A DNA stretch of 34,584 bases from Prevotellaceae bacterium (lineage in GTDB: Bacteria > Bacteroidota > Bacteroidia > Bacteroidales > Bacteroidaceae): assembly GCA_028723455.1 (NCBI GenBank), contig JAQYEW010000006.1, forward strand, positions 1-34,584. The letters are read 5' to 3'. The stretch's first letter is position 1. Each line of letters starts with the position of its first letter. The notes under the pieces were generated by a model. The model had not been told where the DNA came from and did not search any database. It worked only from the letters and a program-made list of their open reading frames with translations. Shown here piece by piece: positions 33,808-34,584 of this stretch. The position numbers and the translations under genes are program-made.

Positions 33808-34584
33808 TTACATTTTTCCGGCATTACTCCGTCTGTACTCTGTAGGTGTGACACCGTAGGTATTCTTGAATGTCCGTACAAAGTTGGAATAGTCGTTAAA
33901 GCCGCATCTGTCGGCTATTTCTCCGAAACTCATCCGTGAGTCTCCGTCAAGAAGACTCTTGGCTTTCTTTATTTTCACACGCTGGATATAGACCTTCGGG
34001 GTGCTGCCCGTAAGAGCGTTTATCTTGCGGTAGAACTGTCTGTCGCTCATACACATGGCCGATGCAATCTGCGACACCTCTATATCCTTTCCGCGATTGA
34101 GCTGGAGGTATATGACATCCGACACTTTGGCAAGAAAGCGTAGATCGGCTGCACGTCTTTGTATGGCTTCTTCATCTTCGTCATCCTGATGTGCTGTCAT
34201 CATTTGTGCGTATTTCTTGCGCAGCAACTGTCGTCCTTCGATCAGCTTTTCCACCCTTGTGCGCAGTTCTTCGGCATTGAACGGCTTGGCGAGATAGGCG
34301 TCTGCCCCGGCTTCCAGTCCGCGTATGCGCTCCTCCTCCGTAATCTTCGCCGTGACGACGATGATGGGAATATGGTTGGTAATCTCGTTGCCGCGTACCT
34401 GCCGGCACACCTCCAGACCGTCCATGCCGGGCATCATCAGGTCGGTGATGATGAGGTCGGGCACCAGTTCCTGCGCCTTTTCCAGTCCCGCCTTACCGTT
34501 CTCCGCATAGCTAACGGCGTAGCGGTCGGCAAACTGCGAACCGATATAGGCTGCGATGTCGCGGTTGTCCTCGATGACGAGCAG
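33808..34584 (-). CDS. Response regulator/hybrid two-component protein with AraC-type HTH (partial, 3' end)
   Basis: The 3' part of a gene that runs off the right edge; 258 codons are seen. The reading continues above the internal GTG at 34464 as LLVIEDNRDIAAYIG, the start of a receiver domain. The phospho-Asp is in DLIITDLMMPGMDG (48 residues from the edge) and the conserved Lys is in AYLAKPF. After a short charged linker an AraC-type DNA-binding domain follows (DIEVSQIASAMCMSDRQFYRKINALTG; FGEIADRCGFNDYSNFVRTFKNTYGVTPTEYRR). This is the C-terminal layout of Bacteroidetes hybrid two-component systems, which sense glycans in the periplasm and switch on polysaccharide-use genes, or of a stand-alone regulator. 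The sensor half is outside the window, so its type cannot be told. Confidence 0.92.
   Translation of the reverse strand: MLVIEDNRDIAAYIGSQFADRYAVSYAENGKAGLEKAQELVPDLIITDLMMPGMDGLEVCRQVRGNEITNHIPIIVVTAKITEEERIRGLEAGADAYLAKPFNAEELRTRVEKLIEGRQLLRKKYAQMMTAHQDDEDEEAIQRRAADLRFLAKVSDVIYLQLNRGKDIEVSQIASAMCMSDRQFYRKINALTGSTPKVYIQRVKIKKAKSLLDGDSRMSFGEIADRCGFNDYSNFVRTFKNTYGVTPTEYRRSNAGKM

Noticed and set aside
33558-33845. Plus-strand 95-codon frame before the response regulator
   Set aside because: It runs through the terminator hairpin and into the regulator gene; no conserved features.
1-34584. tRNA, rRNA genes and CRISPR arrays
   Set aside because: Reading both strands by eye I saw no T-loop/acceptor pattern, ribosomal segment or regular repeat-spacer array; a tRNAscan or Rfam search would be needed to be sure.

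Overview
The window looks like a chromosomal segment of a Bacteroidales bacterium, probably near Prevotella or Bacteroides. Promoters fit the Bacteroidetes sigma-A pattern (TTTG or TTG, about 20 bases, then TAnnTTTG), best seen before trpS, pflB and thrA. Start codons mostly lack Shine-Dalgarno sequences. A type IX secretion-like C-terminal signature, an RHS protein, an AraC-type response regulator and an integrase arm domain of the Bacteroidetes type all agree. No database search was possible; every name rests on motifs and remembered family patterns.

Layout. (1) 1-8735 is an AT-rich accessory island read on the minus strand. A small secreted protein with a type IX-like tail is followed by a 2102-residue RHS/SpvB-like protein ending in a GIY-YIG nuclease domain, then by a probable immunity gene. 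It is flanked by about 900 gene-free bases. (2) 8736-13429 holds trpS (minus), pflB (plus) behind a promoter with a strong dyad, a small Cys-rich protein, a lipoprotein and a mini-TPR protein. (3) 13519-14619 (minus) is a lone HpaII-like restriction endonuclease homologue with no methyltransferase beside it, divergent from slyD. (4) 14728-20146 carries slyD, aroC, a secreted alpha/beta hydrolase, purA and a DUF1846 gene, all plus strand. (5) 20259-32588 is a tightly packed plus-strand run: thrA, an ApgM-like gene, thrC, a DEAD-box helicase, a patatin, a membrane metallophosphoesterase, a BASS-type transporter and a receiver/ATP-grasp fusion. It opens at a thrA promoter and ends at a strong terminator. 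(6) 32627-34584 holds a scar-like chimera of an integrase arm domain and an excisionase-type helix-turn-helix, then the 3' end of a response regulator that runs off the window.

How the genes work together. thrA, the ApgM-like gene and thrC would supply threonine; the middle gene sits where homoserine kinase is expected and is a candidate functional analogue. aroC and purA are ordinary biosynthetic genes, and pflB provides anaerobic pyruvate cleavage. The RHS locus is a polymorphic-toxin module, presumably for contact competition.

Most interesting points: the receiver/ATP-grasp protein lacking the catalytic modules of PEP synthase; the HpaII-like protein whose putative catalytic lysine appears to be glutamine; the ApgM-like gene in the homoserine kinase slot; the integrase/HTH chimera; and the RHS-GIY-YIG toxin with its secreted partner and immunity gene.
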